From Lysobacter soli (lineage in GTDB: Bacteria > Pseudomonadota > Gammaproteobacteria > Xanthomonadales > Xanthomonadaceae), in NCBI RefSeq assembly GCF_003382285.1, contig NZ_QTJR01000003.1, positions 62,001 to 126,000 on the forward strand: a stretch of 64,000 nucleotides of DNA, read 5' to 3'. Made by a program: the position numbers and the translations under genes. Each line of letters opens with the position of its first letter. Position 1 is the first letter of the stretch. The notes below the pieces were generated by a model. It did no database searches. It saw only the letters and a program-made list of their open reading frames with translations, and was not told the DNA's origin. Below, piece by piece: positions 54,445-62,409 of the stretch.

Positions 54445-54834
54445 ATGAAGCACGCATCCATGATCGCGATCCTCGACGACGACGAAGGCGTCAGGACGTC
54501 GCTCTCCAGCCTCGTGCGATCGCTCGGCCACGACGTCTGCACGTATGCGTCGGCGGCGGCGTTCCTCGCCGATGCCGATGCAGGCGATCCCGACTGCCTC
54601 ATCACCGACGTGCAGATGCCGGGCATGAGCGGCGCGCAGTTGCTGGAAGCACTGGCCATGGCGGGACGGCGGTTTCCGGTGATCGTCATGACCGCGTTCC
54701 CGTCCGACGCCACGCGCCAACGCGTGCTCGCCGCGGGTGCCCTCGCCTACCTGATCAAGCCGGTCGACGGCCCCACCGTGGCGCGCTGCATCGACGCGGC
54801 GCTGGCCCGGGGCGAACGCCACGACCATACGTAG
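54445..54834 (+). CDS. receiver-only (single-domain) response regulator
   Basis: Protein of 129 residues from ATG 54445 (AAGGG 8 nt upstream; a TTG codon directly before is an unlikely start). A receiver domain fills the protein: acidic LDDDEG (about 10-14), phosphoacceptor Asp55 (LITDVQMPGMSG), Thr in VMTAFPS and Lys in YLIKPVDG. With no output domain it probably acts by protein contact, possibly as a phosphate sink or feedback regulator for the kinase. The close neighbour 54902 starts 67 nt later. Confidence 0.9.
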   Translation: MKHASMIAILDDDEGVRTSLSSLVRSLGHDVCTYASAAAFLADADAGDPDCLITDVQMPGMSGAQLLEALAMAGRRFPVIVMTAFPSDATRQRVLAAGALAYLIKPVDGPTVARCIDAALARGERHDHT

Positions 54835-54839
54835 GTAGG
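54826..54839. promoter_or_regulatory. CATACGTAGGTAGG box, copy 2
   Basis: Near-palindrome with left arm CATAC and right arm GTAGG (4 of 5) and 4-nt spacing, followed by ATTCCGCC as in copy 1. It overlaps the stop codon of the receiver gene, 62 nt before the start of the hydrolase gene at 54902. Confidence 0.55.
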
Positions 54840-54901
54840 ATTCCGCCGCGCTGGTGCGCGCCGTAGTTTCCCCGTGTGTCCACCCCACGGAGAAACCCGC
54901 A

Positions 54902-55732
54902 ATGAGCTTCATCACCACCGACGACGGCACCCGCATCTTCTACAAGGACTGGGGCCCGAAGAACGCGCAGCCCATCGTCTTCCATCACGGCTGGCCGCTG
55001 TCGAGCGACGACTGGGACGCGCAGATGCTGTTCTTCCTCGCGCAGGGTTATCGCGTGATCGCCCACGACCGCCGCGGCCATGGGCGTTCGAGCCAGGTCA
55101 GCGACGGCCACGACATGGATCATTACGCCGCCGATGCCGCGGCGGTCGCGGAGCACCTGGACTTGCGCAACGCCGTGCACGTCGGCCATTCCACCGGCGG
55201 CGGCGAAGTCGCGCGCTACGTTGCCCGCCACGGCGCAGGCCGCGTCGCGAAGGCGGTGCTCATCGGCGCCGTCCCGCCGATCATGCTGAAGACCGACGCG
55301 AATCCGGGCGGCCTTCCGATCGAGGTGTTCGACGGCATCCGCGCCGCGGTCGCCGCCAATCGCGCGCAGTTCTTCCGCGATTTCCCGTCCGGCCCGTTCT
55401 ACGGCTTCAACCGCGACGGCGCGAAGGTCGACGCGGGCGTGATCGACAACTGGTGGCGCCAGGGGATGTCCGGCAGCGCAAAGGCGCATTACGAGGGCAT
55501 CAAGGCGTTCTCCGAAACCGACTTCACGCAGGACCTGCAGGCGATGGACGTGCCGACGCTGGTGCTGCACGGCGACGACGACCAGGTCGTGCCGATCGCC
55601 GATTCGGCGCTGCTGACCATCAAGCTGCTCAGGCACGGCACGCTGAAGGTGTATCCGGGCTACCCGCACGGCATGTGCACCACGCACGCGGACGTGATCA
55701 ACGCGGACCTGCTGGCGTTCATCCGCGGCTGA
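54902..55732 (+). CDS. alpha/beta hydrolase, cofactor-free chloroperoxidase-like
   Basis: Protein of 276 residues from ATG 54902 with GGAGAAA about 10 nt upstream. No signal peptide; cytoplasmic. Catalytic triad region: oxyanion motif [16 protein letters not shown], nucleophile [10 protein letters not shown] (Ser97), acid DDDQVVP and His in GYPHGM. The start ([20 protein letters not shown]) and RRGHGRSSQ segment match the haloperoxidase/esterase family that makes peracids from H2O2. Physiological substrate unknown. It has an upstream FixJ-type box and is followed by a terminator. Confidence 0.9.
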   Translation: MSFITTDDGTRIFYKDWGPKNAQPIVFHHGWPLSSDDWDAQMLFFLAQGYRVIAHDRRGHGRSSQVSDGHDMDHYAADAAAVAEHLDLRNAVHVGHSTGGGEVARYVARHGAGRVAKAVLIGAVPPIMLKTDANPGGLPIEVFDGIRAAVAANRAQFFRDFPSGPFYGFNRDGAKVDAGVIDNWWRQGMSGSAKAHYEGIKAFSETDFTQDLQAMDVPTLVLHGDDDQVVPIADSALLTIKLLRHGTLKVYPGYPHGMCTTHADVINADLLAFIRG

Positions 55733-55761
55733 TTGCAGCGGCGTCGCATCGCTGGGTCGGA

Positions 55762-55786
55762 GGCGGCAACCGCGCTGGTTGCCGCC
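55762..55786 (+). terminator. rho-independent terminator of the chloroperoxidase-like gene
   Basis: Stem GGCGGCAACC / GGTTGCCGCC with a 5-nt loop, followed by TTCTCGT, 30 nt after the stop. Confidence 0.75.
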
Positions 55787-55846
55787 TTCTCGTGCCAAAC
55801 GCGGGACGCAGCGCATGCCTGCACGAGTCGAGCGGTTCGTGGAATG

Positions 55847-55876
55847 AAAAAAAGCCCCGGGCACAAGGCCCGGGGC
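55847..55876 (-). terminator. rho-independent terminator of the leftward P460/SDR operon
   Basis: On the minus strand GCCCCGG / CCGGGGC is followed by TTTTTTT. It lies 25 nt past the end of the last operon gene at 55902. Confidence 0.9.
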
Positions 55877-55901
55877 AACGTGGGAAGCGAAGCGTGGGGG
55901 G

Positions 55902-56675
55902 TTACTTCGCTTCCGCAGCGCGCTCGATCTGCCGTGCCACGACATCCGGGTGCGACACCATCACCACGTGCGAGGCGCCGGCGACGACCTCGGTCTTTTG
56001 CGACTTCGCCCGTTCGGCCATGAACGCCAGGGCTTTCGGCGGGATGTTCAGGTCCTTGTCGCCGTAGACGAACCACGACGGAATGCCCGTCCACGTCGGG
56101 CTGCCGGATTTCTCGTTGAGCGCGGCCTCGGTGATGGGCCGCTGCGTGGCGGCCATCAGCGCGGCATCGGCCTTCGGCACGTCCGCCGCGAACTGCTGGT
56201 GGAACTTGTCCTGCCGGATGTACAGGTCATTGCCGCCCGACGCCAGCTTGACGGGCGGCGCGATGGCCGGACCGAGCGTGCTGCCAGGGAATTTCCCCGA
56301 CAGTCCGGCGGCGGTCTCGCCCGCATCGGGAGCGAACGCGGCGACATAGACGAGCGCCTTCACGTTCGACTTGTCGCGCGCGGCCTCGGTGATGACGCTG
56401 CCGCCGTAGGAATGCCCGACCAGCACGACCGGCCCGGCGAGACTGGTCACGACGTCGCCGACGTACGCGCCGTCGCTGGCAACGCCACGCAGCGGGTTGG
56501 CCACGGCGACGACCGGATAGCCATCCTTTTCGAGGATGCGGATCACGCCGTTCCAGCTGGATGCATCGGCGAAGGCGCCATGCACCAGCACGACGGTCGG
56601 TTTGGCGGCCTGCGCCGATGCGTCCGTGGCGAACGCGGCGGCGCCGAGCGCCATCGCAAGCAGCAGGTGTTTCAT
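55902..56675 (-). CDS. secreted alpha/beta hydrolase (Ser nucleophile)
   Basis: Protein of 257 residues with signal peptide 1-21 (HLLLAMALGAAAFATDASAQ). The oxyanion region VLVHGAFADASSW and nucleophile VGHSYGGSVI (Ser89) are clear; later elements YGDKDLNIPP (acid) and GASHVVMVSHP (His) complete the triad. This resembles the salicylate-esterase/MenH-like group with short helical lid. Likely periplasmic. Last gene of a four-gene leftward unit; 27 nt after the SDR. Confidence 0.88.
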   Translation of the reverse strand: MKHLLLAMALGAAAFATDASAQAAKPTVVLVHGAFADASSWNGVIRILEKDGYPVVAVANPLRGVASDGAYVGDVVTSLAGPVVLVGHSYGGSVITEAARDKSNVKALVYVAAFAPDAGETAAGLSGKFPGSTLGPAIAPPVKLASGGNDLYIRQDKFHQQFAADVPKADAALMAATQRPITEAALNEKSGSPTWTGIPSWFVYGDKDLNIPPKALAFMAERAKSQKTEVVAGASHVVMVSHPDVVARQIERAAEAK

Positions 56676-56702
56676 GTTCGTCTCCTTTCGTGGGGTGAGG
56701 GG

Positions 56703-57533
56703 TCAGGCGGGAAAGTCGGTGGATACGCTGAGCTCGCGCCACCGGGCCAGTTCGTCCAGGCGTGCATGTTCGACGCGTTCGATGACCGAAACCGCATCGC
56801 TGCCCAGCGCCAGCCGCAACGGCGGTGCGTCCATTGCCGCGACCTGGAGGATTGCGCGCGCCGCACGCGCGGGATCGCCCGGCTGCCGGCCGTCGTACTC
56901 GCGCTGCATGCGCGCCGCCTTGCCGACGACGGCGTCGTACTCGGCGCGCCCTTCGGCCAGCGACGTCGATGCGCCGGCGAAGTCCGTGCGGAAGCCGCCC
57001 GGCTCGATGATGGTCACGCGCACGCCGATCAGCGCCATCTCCTGCGCGAGCACTTCAGAAAACCCCTCGACGCCCCATTTCGCGGCCGAGTAAGGCGCGC
57101 GCCCCGGCGCACCGACGCGACCGCCGACGGACGAGAACTGGATGAAGTGACCGCTGCGTTGCTCGCGCATGAGCGCTATCGCGGCCTTGGTCATGATGAT
57201 CGTGCCGAACAGGTTGGTTTCGATCTGGCGGCGGAAGTCGTCTAGCGGGGTGTCCTCGACGGAGTTCACGTTGCCATAGCCGGCGTTGTTCACCAGCACG
57301 TCGAGGCCGCCGAATGCTGCGACGGCCTCCCGGACGGCGGCGTCGGCCGCGACGGGATCGGTGACATCCAGCGCCACCGCGCGCACGGCCTCGCCATAAC
57401 GCGCGACCACGTCGTTCAGCTGCGACGGATCGCGCGCGGTCGCGACCACGCGATGTCCGGCTTCCAGCGCCGCCTCCACGAGTGCGCGGCCCAGGCCGCG
57501 GGAACTGCCGGTGATCAGCCATCGTTGCGTCAT
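56703..57533 (-). CDS. short-chain dehydrogenase/reductase
   Basis: Protein of 276 residues from ATG 57533 (AGGAGAG). Classical SDR: nucleotide motif LITGSSRGLGRAL, NNAGYGN, catalytic Ser in QFSSVGGR and YSAAKWGVEGF (Tyr-x3-Lys). Layout and length agree with the SDR at 48650. Cytoplasmic. Coupled within the four-gene operon, 23 nt downstream of the cytochrome P460 gene. Confidence 0.9.
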   Translation of the reverse strand: MTQRWLITGSSRGLGRALVEAALEAGHRVVATARDPSQLNDVVARYGEAVRAVALDVTDPVAADAAVREAVAAFGGLDVLVNNAGYGNVNSVEDTPLDDFRRQIETNLFGTIIMTKAAIALMREQRSGHFIQFSSVGGRVGAPGRAPYSAAKWGVEGFSEVLAQEMALIGVRVTIIEPGGFRTDFAGASTSLAEGRAEYDAVVGKAARMQREYDGRQPGDPARAARAILQVAAMDAPPLRLALGSDAVSVIERVEHARLDELARWRELSVSTDFPA

Positions 57534-57556
57534 GTCGTCTCTCCTGGTGGTCGCGC

Positions 57557-58063
57557 TCACGGTGCGAGCCGCGTGAACACGTAGTCGCGACCCTGCACGC
57601 GCGCCTGGTGGCAGGCGAAACAGGTTCGATGCTGCGCTTCGTCGGTCGGCACGCCGGCGACGAAGCGGCCAAAACCCCATCCCCCGCTTGCGGCGTACCG
57701 CTTCGAATCCTTCACCATGACCTGCACGGTCGTGGCCGCGCCGGGAATCGTCGCCGATGCGAAATCCGGCGACTGCACTTCCTTCCAGGCGAGCTTCACC
57801 AGCACGCTGCCATCGGGAAACGGCAGTGAGCCCTGGCGATACGCGCGCACGGCGATGTCGTTGCCGAGCACCACGCGCAGTTCATCGAACCGCGCGGCTT
57901 CGCGCGCAGGTGCGACGAGCTCCCATCCGCGGTAACCGTCAGGCACGGTGACGCCGTAGATCGGCGACGCGGGCCTGGCGGCCCTCGCATCATCGGCGGC
58001 GGTGATCGCGATCAGGCCGAGCACCACCAGCGCGATGGGAAGTACGACCCATCTGGTCTTCAT
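57557..58063 (-). CDS. cytochrome P460-family c-type haem protein
   Basis: Protein of 168 residues with a signal peptide (LPIALVVLGLIAITAADDARA). The P460 fold is recognisable: YRGWELVAPAREAARFDEL, LVKLAWKE, VMVKDSKRYAASGGWGFGRF and the haem site TCFACHQ (Cys148, Cys151, His152) near the C-terminus. The lysine in VMVKDSKR may be the cross-link candidate. P460 proteins oxidise hydroxylamine or bind nitric oxide. It is in an operon with a Tat-exported hydrolase and an SDR, an uncommon partner set. Confidence 0.87.
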   Translation of the reverse strand: MKTRWVVLPIALVVLGLIAITAADDARAARPASPIYGVTVPDGYRGWELVAPAREAARFDELRVVLGNDIAVRAYRQGSLPFPDGSVLVKLAWKEVQSPDFASATIPGAATTVQVMVKDSKRYAASGGWGFGRFVAGVPTDEAQHRTCFACHQARVQGRDYVFTRLAP

Positions 58064-58081
58064 GGTCGTCGTCCCCGCGGG

Positions 58082-59137
58082 TCAGAGGCGGTCCGCGTCG
58101 ACGATCGCCTGGGCGAACGCGTGCGGATCTTCCTGCGGCAGGTTGTGGCCGATGCCGCCGGTGATCAGGCGGTGCTCGTACTTCCCTGTGAAACGTTTGG
58201 CGTAGGCTTCCGGCGGCGGATGCGGCGCGCCATTGGCATCGCCTTCCATGGTGATGGTGGGCACGCCGATCGACGGGCTCTGCGCGAGGCGGCCTTCGAG
58301 CGCGTCGTACCGCGATTCGCCCTGCGCGAGGCCAAGTCGCCAGCGGTAGTTGTGGATCACGATGTCGACGTGGTCGTCATTGGCGAACGAGGCCGCGCTG
58401 CGGTCGAACGTGGCATCGTCGAAGTTCCACTTCGGCGAGGCGAGCTTCCAGATGAGCCTGGCGAAGTCGTGGCGGTTCCTGTCGTAGCCGGCGCGACCGC
58501 GTTCGGTGGCGAAGTAGAACTGGTACCACCACTGCAGCTCCGCTTCCGGCGGCAATGGCGCCTGCCCGGCGGCCTGGCTGCCGATGAGATAACCGCTGAC
58601 GGCGACCAGGGCCTTCACGCGTTCGGGCCAGAGCGCGGCGACGATGTCGGCCGAACGCGCGCCCCAGTCGAAACCGCCCAGCACCGCGGTGCGGATGCGC
58701 AGTGCGTCCATGAACTGCACGACGTCCTCGGCCAGCGCCGAGGGCTGTCCGTTGCGCAGCGTGTCGCCGGAGACGAAGCGCGTGCCGCCATATCCGCGCA
58801 GGAACGGCACCAGCACGCGATAACCCAGCTTCGCCAGCATCGGCGTCACTTCCACATAGCTGTGGATGTCGTACGGCCAGCCGTGCAGCAGGATCACCAC
58901 GGGGCCATTGGCGGGACCGGCTTCGGCGTACTCGATGTCGAGCAGCCCGGCACGGACCGTCTTCAGCGGTGCGAACGCGGTTGCCTGCACGCGTCGTGCG
59001 AGCGGCGTTGCCGGCGACGACGGCGCGGCATGCGCGCTGCGTACCAGCCCGAGCGGTGCGGCCGCGACGCCCAGCGCCGCGGTGGCGAGCATCTTGCGGC
59101 GGAGCGGATCAAACGGTGCGGCGGCGAGCTTGTCCAT
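58082..59137 (-). CDS. Tat-exported alpha/beta hydrolase, epoxide hydrolase/dehalogenase type
   Basis: Protein of 351 residues from ATG 59137 (GGAG 6-7 nt upstream). The signal reads DPLRRKMLATAALGVAAAPL then VRSAHA, which suits the Tat pathway. Fold motifs: ILLHGWPYDIHSYVE and nucleophile elbow LGGFDWGARSAD with Asp157, which replaces serine. The His is in GGIGHNLPQEDP. First gene of the four-gene leftward unit with P460, SDR and a serine hydrolase. Likely an epoxide or halide substrate. Confidence 0.88.
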   Translation of the reverse strand: MDKLAAAPFDPLRRKMLATAALGVAAAPLGLVRSAHAAPSSPATPLARRVQATAFAPLKTVRAGLLDIEYAEAGPANGPVVILLHGWPYDIHSYVEVTPMLAKLGYRVLVPFLRGYGGTRFVSGDTLRNGQPSALAEDVVQFMDALRIRTAVLGGFDWGARSADIVAALWPERVKALVAVSGYLIGSQAAGQAPLPPEAELQWWYQFYFATERGRAGYDRNRHDFARLIWKLASPKWNFDDATFDRSAASFANDDHVDIVIHNYRWRLGLAQGESRYDALEGRLAQSPSIGVPTITMEGDANGAPHPPPEAYAKRFTGKYEHRLITGGIGHNLPQEDPHAFAQAIVDADRL

Positions 59138-59566
59138 GGTGATCTCCGTGTCGTGGGATGCGCGAACATCGGACACGACGCGTCAGGGCGTCCCGTCCGG
59201 CGTGGCGCCGTCAGCGCTGGTGTGTGAACAGCTTCACTGGCCCGTGTATCCCGCATGTGTCCGGGCAGGCCGCCCTTCGTATCGAAATGTTCGAAGGGCC
59301 GATCGCCGGTCGATGCGCGACTCCAGCGGTCATCGCCATCTAAGCAGCCGCGCGCCGGTGACGCGATAACACGTTGGTATGGACCCATACGCATGTATGC
59401 CGTCGCGATTCGTGCGTACGCCTGATATGTATCCCGATGTAGCGACGCGACGTCGGGATGCAGTGGCTGACAATCGCGCCCCGCTTCGACATGGGCCGGA
59501 TACATGCGGGCCCTCCAATGCGTGCACCCGGCGGATCGTCCGCCGGCCCACCCTGAGGATCCAGAC
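59138..59566. promoter_or_regulatory. divergent promoter region with additional hairpin
   Basis: The 429-bp gap contains the triple half-site box (59377-59399) and, 21 nt before the SDR start, a perfect hairpin CCGGCGGA-TCG-TCCGCCGG (59528-59546), which may be a leader structure. The ribosome site of the SDR (GAGGATCCAGAC) follows it. No further genes seen. Confidence 0.5.
59377..59399. promoter_or_regulatory. GTATG-N4-CATAC-N4-GTATG box, copy 3
   Basis: Three alternating half-sites, each spaced by 4 nt: GTATG (59377-59381), CATAC (59386-59390) and GTATG (59395-59399). The right pair is a perfect 5-bp-arm copy of the FixJ-type box. It sits between the two divergent transcription units (starts 59137 and 59567), so it could serve both. 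Confidence 0.6.
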
Positions 59567-60307
59567 ATGACTGACCTGCCATCCCCGCCGCTCAAAGCGG
59601 CCGTCGTTTTCGGCGGTTCGCGCGGTATCGGCGCCGCCATCGCCCGCCGCCTTGCCCATGAGGGATATGCAGTCGCCCTCACCTACGCCTCGCGTGCCGA
59701 CAAGGCCGACGAGGTCGTCCAGTCCATCCAGGCCGACGGAGGCATGGCCATCGCGTTGCAGGCAGACAGTACCGACGCGGGCGCGATCGCCGCCGCCGTT
59801 TCGGATGCCGCCGCGCGCTTCGGACGGCTCCATGTTGCCGTGGTCAACGCCGGCATCTACGAAGGCAGTCCGCTGGAGCAGTTTCCGCTGGACATGCTGG
59901 ACCGGATGCTCGCCATCAACGTACGGGGCGTGTTCCTCGCCGTGCAGGCTGCGGCTTCGCGGATGGCCGACGGCGGCAGCATCATCACCATTGGCAGCAA
60001 TACAGCCGCACGCAGCGGTGTGGTCGGAAGCAGCGTCTACGCGATGTCCAAGGCCGCCGTGGCGACACTGGTCCGCGAACTGGCGCTGGATCTGGCCCCG
60101 CGCCAGATCACCATCAACAACATCCAGCCAGGGCCTGTCGAAACCGACATCACGACGGGTTTCCTCGATTACCTGATCGAACGAAACCCGCTCAAACGCG
60201 TCGGTCGTCCCGAGGAGGTCGCGGCCCTCGCCGCCTTCCTTTCGAGTGCCGACGCGCGGTACATGACCGGTGCGAGCCTGACCGTGGACGGCGGCTATTC
60301 GATCTAG
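59567..60307 (+). CDS. SDR family oxidoreductase, 3-oxoacyl reductase-like
   Basis: Protein of 246 residues from ATG 59567. Cofactor motif VFGGSRGIGAAIARRLA with a following YASRADKAD that fits NADPH. VVNAGIYEGSPLEQ replaces the typical NNAG with VNAG. Catalytic Ser in IGSNTAARSG and YAMSKAAVATLVRELALDLA (Tyr-x3-Lys). The C-terminal GYSI is typical of FabG-like SDRs. It is divergent from the P460 operon and shares its promoter region. Confidence 0.9.
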   Translation: MTDLPSPPLKAAVVFGGSRGIGAAIARRLAHEGYAVALTYASRADKADEVVQSIQADGGMAIALQADSTDAGAIAAAVSDAAARFGRLHVAVVNAGIYEGSPLEQFPLDMLDRMLAINVRGVFLAVQAAASRMADGGSIITIGSNTAARSGVVGSSVYAMSKAAVATLVRELALDLAPRQITINNIQPGPVETDITTGFLDYLIERNPLKRVGRPEEVAALAAFLSSADARYMTGASLTVDGGYSI

Positions 60308-60468
60308 GCCGAACGGGCCCAGCGCGTCCGACGCGCCCGGCGCGAGGCCGCATCGGCGATTCCGGGAGGGACCGGCACCACGCCGCTGGTCGTCCGACGG
60401 CGTGGGTGCCGGTCCTGTGCGACCCTTGCGGCACCCCAAGCCGACACGCCGACGCCAAGCGAGCCCGC

Positions 60469-61650
60469 ATGACGCCCGCCTCTCCCCTCCTTCGCCAGCG
60501 CGGCACCGCCGAGGGCAACCGCGTCGCGATGGTCGAGCTGTTCTTCGACCTGGTGTTCGTGTTCGCGGTGACGCAGCTCTCGCACACGCTGCTCGAACAC
60601 CTCACCGTGCAGGGCGCGCTGCAGACGCTGCTGCTGTTCCTGGCCGTGTGGTGGCTGTGGATCTTCACCTCATGGGTCACCAACTGGCTCGATCCCGATC
60701 GCACGCCGGTGCGGGTGATGCTGTTCGTGCTGATGCTCGGCGGGCTCTTGCTGTCATCTTCGATCCCGCAGGCGTTCGGCGAGCGCGGGCTGATGTTCGG
60801 CGTGGTGTTCGCGGCGATGCAGGTGGGGCGAACGGCCTTCGTGGCGATTGCGATGCGCAACCACCATCGCGTGTTGCACGAGAACTTCGTGCGCATCGCA
60901 TTGTGGCTGGCGCTGTCGGGAACGCTGTGGGTCGCCGGCGGCCTGAACGAAGGCGCCACGCGCGTGGCGTTGTGGACGGCCGCCGTCGCCATCGAATACT
61001 GCGCGCCCGCGCTGTACTTCTACGTGCCGGGCATGGGGCGATCGAGCACCATCGACTGGGATGTCGACGGCCATCACCTGGCCGAACGCTGCGCGCTTTT
61101 CGTGATCATCGCGCTGGGCGAATCGATCCTGGTCACCGGCGCGACGTTCGCCGCGGAGGCTTGGACCACACCGACCATCGCCGCGTTCATCGTGGCCTTC
61201 CTCGGCAGCGTGGCGATGTGGTGGATCTACTTCGACACCGGTGCCGAACGCGCCAGCCAGCGCATAGAACATTCCGACGATCCGGGCCGCCAGGCGCGGC
61301 TGGCCTACACCTACCTGCACCTGCTGATCATCGCCGGCATCGTGGTCTGCGCCGTGGCGGACGAACTGGCGCTGGCGCATCCGGATCACTTCGAAGGCGA
61401 CGGCCGCGCCGCAATCGCGGCGATGATCGGCGGGCCGATGCTCTACCTGCTCGGCGTCGCGCTGTTCAAGTGGGTCTGCAACGAACGCCGCGGGCCGCCG
61501 CTGTCGCACTGCGCGGGCATCGTGATGCTCGCGGTGCTGGCACCGATCGGGCTGGCGCATCTGCTCTCGCCGCTCGCGTTGGCGACGGCGACGACGCTGG
61601 TGCTGATGATTGTCGCAATGTGGGAGACCCTCGCGCTGCGCCGAAGGTGA
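60469..61650 (+). CDS. low-temperature-requirement protein A (LtrA) family
   Basis: Protein of 393 residues from ATG 60469 with about ten membrane helices. The LtrA signature VELFFDLVFVFAVTQLSH opens the protein, followed by VWWLWIFTSWVTNWLDPD and, later, ALGESILVTGATF, all typical of the family. In Listeria monocytogenes an LtrA gene is needed for growth at low temperature; the biochemical function is unknown. It is 161 nt after the SDR with no terminator seen. Confidence 0.9.
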   Translation: MTPASPLLRQRGTAEGNRVAMVELFFDLVFVFAVTQLSHTLLEHLTVQGALQTLLLFLAVWWLWIFTSWVTNWLDPDRTPVRVMLFVLMLGGLLLSSSIPQAFGERGLMFGVVFAAMQVGRTAFVAIAMRNHHRVLHENFVRIALWLALSGTLWVAGGLNEGATRVALWTAAVAIEYCAPALYFYVPGMGRSSTIDWDVDGHHLAERCALFVIIALGESILVTGATFAAEAWTTPTIAAFIVAFLGSVAMWWIYFDTGAERASQRIEHSDDPGRQARLAYTYLHLLIIAGIVVCAVADELALAHPDHFEGDGRAAIAAMIGGPMLYLLGVALFKWVCNERRGPPLSHCAGIVMLAVLAPIGLAHLLSPLALATATTLVLMIVAMWETLALRRR

Positions 61651-61833
61651 GCATGCGCGCCACATGAATGCGGCGCGACGTGGTGATGGGCCGTGCTGTG
61701 ACAGGTTCGCCGGAAAAAACGGCGCAACGATGCGTCATGCCACAGGTAGTGCACCGGCGAACCGAAGCACGCGAGCATGCGCTCCCGCGCCGGAAACCGT
61801 GCGCATGGCATCGACCACATCGAGGAACTCGAC

Positions 61834-62301
61834 ATGACCCAACGCCTGGACTACACGCAGATCTCGCCGAAAGGCGTCAAGGCGCTCGGCGGCGTCTACG
61901 GCCACGTGATGCAGAGCGCGCTGCCCGCCGACCTGGTGGACCTGGTGTACCTGCGTATCTCGCAGATCAACAATTGCGCCTACTGCCTGGACCTGCACAC
62001 GCGCGATCTCGTCGGTCGCGGCGTGGCGATCGAAAAGCTCGCGCTCGTGCAGGCGTGGCGCGAAGCCGGCGCGCTATTCAGCGAACGCGAACGCGCCGCG
62101 CTGGCGTGGGCCGAAAGCGTCACGCGCGTCGCGCAGACTGGCGTGCCCGATGACGACTACCAAGCTGCGCTGGCGGTATTCGGCGAGAAGGACGTCGTCG
62201 ACCTGACCATCGCCATCGGGCTGATGAACACGTACAACCGCCTGGCGATCAGCTTCCGCAGGACGCCGCAGGCGGTGGCAGGCGTACACGGCGATACATG
62301 A
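61834..62301 (+). CDS. carboxymuconolactone decarboxylase/AhpD-like protein
   Basis: Protein of 155 residues from ATG 61834. All-helical with the AhpD-like redox motif NNCAYCLDLHTRD (Cys-x2-Cys and His), as in alkylhydroperoxidase-type CMD proteins. Also typical are RISQINNC and the C-terminal NTYNRLAISFR. Members reduce peroxides or decarboxylate gamma-carboxymuconolactone; the CxxC favours antioxidant activity. It is 108 nt upstream of the exported hydrolase, which probably shares the transcript. Confidence 0.9.
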   Translation: MTQRLDYTQISPKGVKALGGVYGHVMQSALPADLVDLVYLRISQINNCAYCLDLHTRDLVGRGVAIEKLALVQAWREAGALFSERERAALAWAESVTRVAQTGVPDDDYQAALAVFGEKDVVDLTIAIGLMNTYNRLAISFRRTPQAVAGVHGDT

Positions 62302-62409
62302 ACAGGCCGGCGGCGACATATCGTCGATACGTGGCAGGCGCCCAATGCGATGGCGGACGCGATGCAGCACCAGCGGACCGCGCTCCACCGACCTGACCGG
62401 ATTGCCGCC

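Noticed and set aside
62319-62329. TATCG-T-CGATA palindrome upstream of the hydrolase at 62410
   Set aside because: Perfect but short and unlike the CATAC-N4-GTATG box, so no regulatory claim is made.
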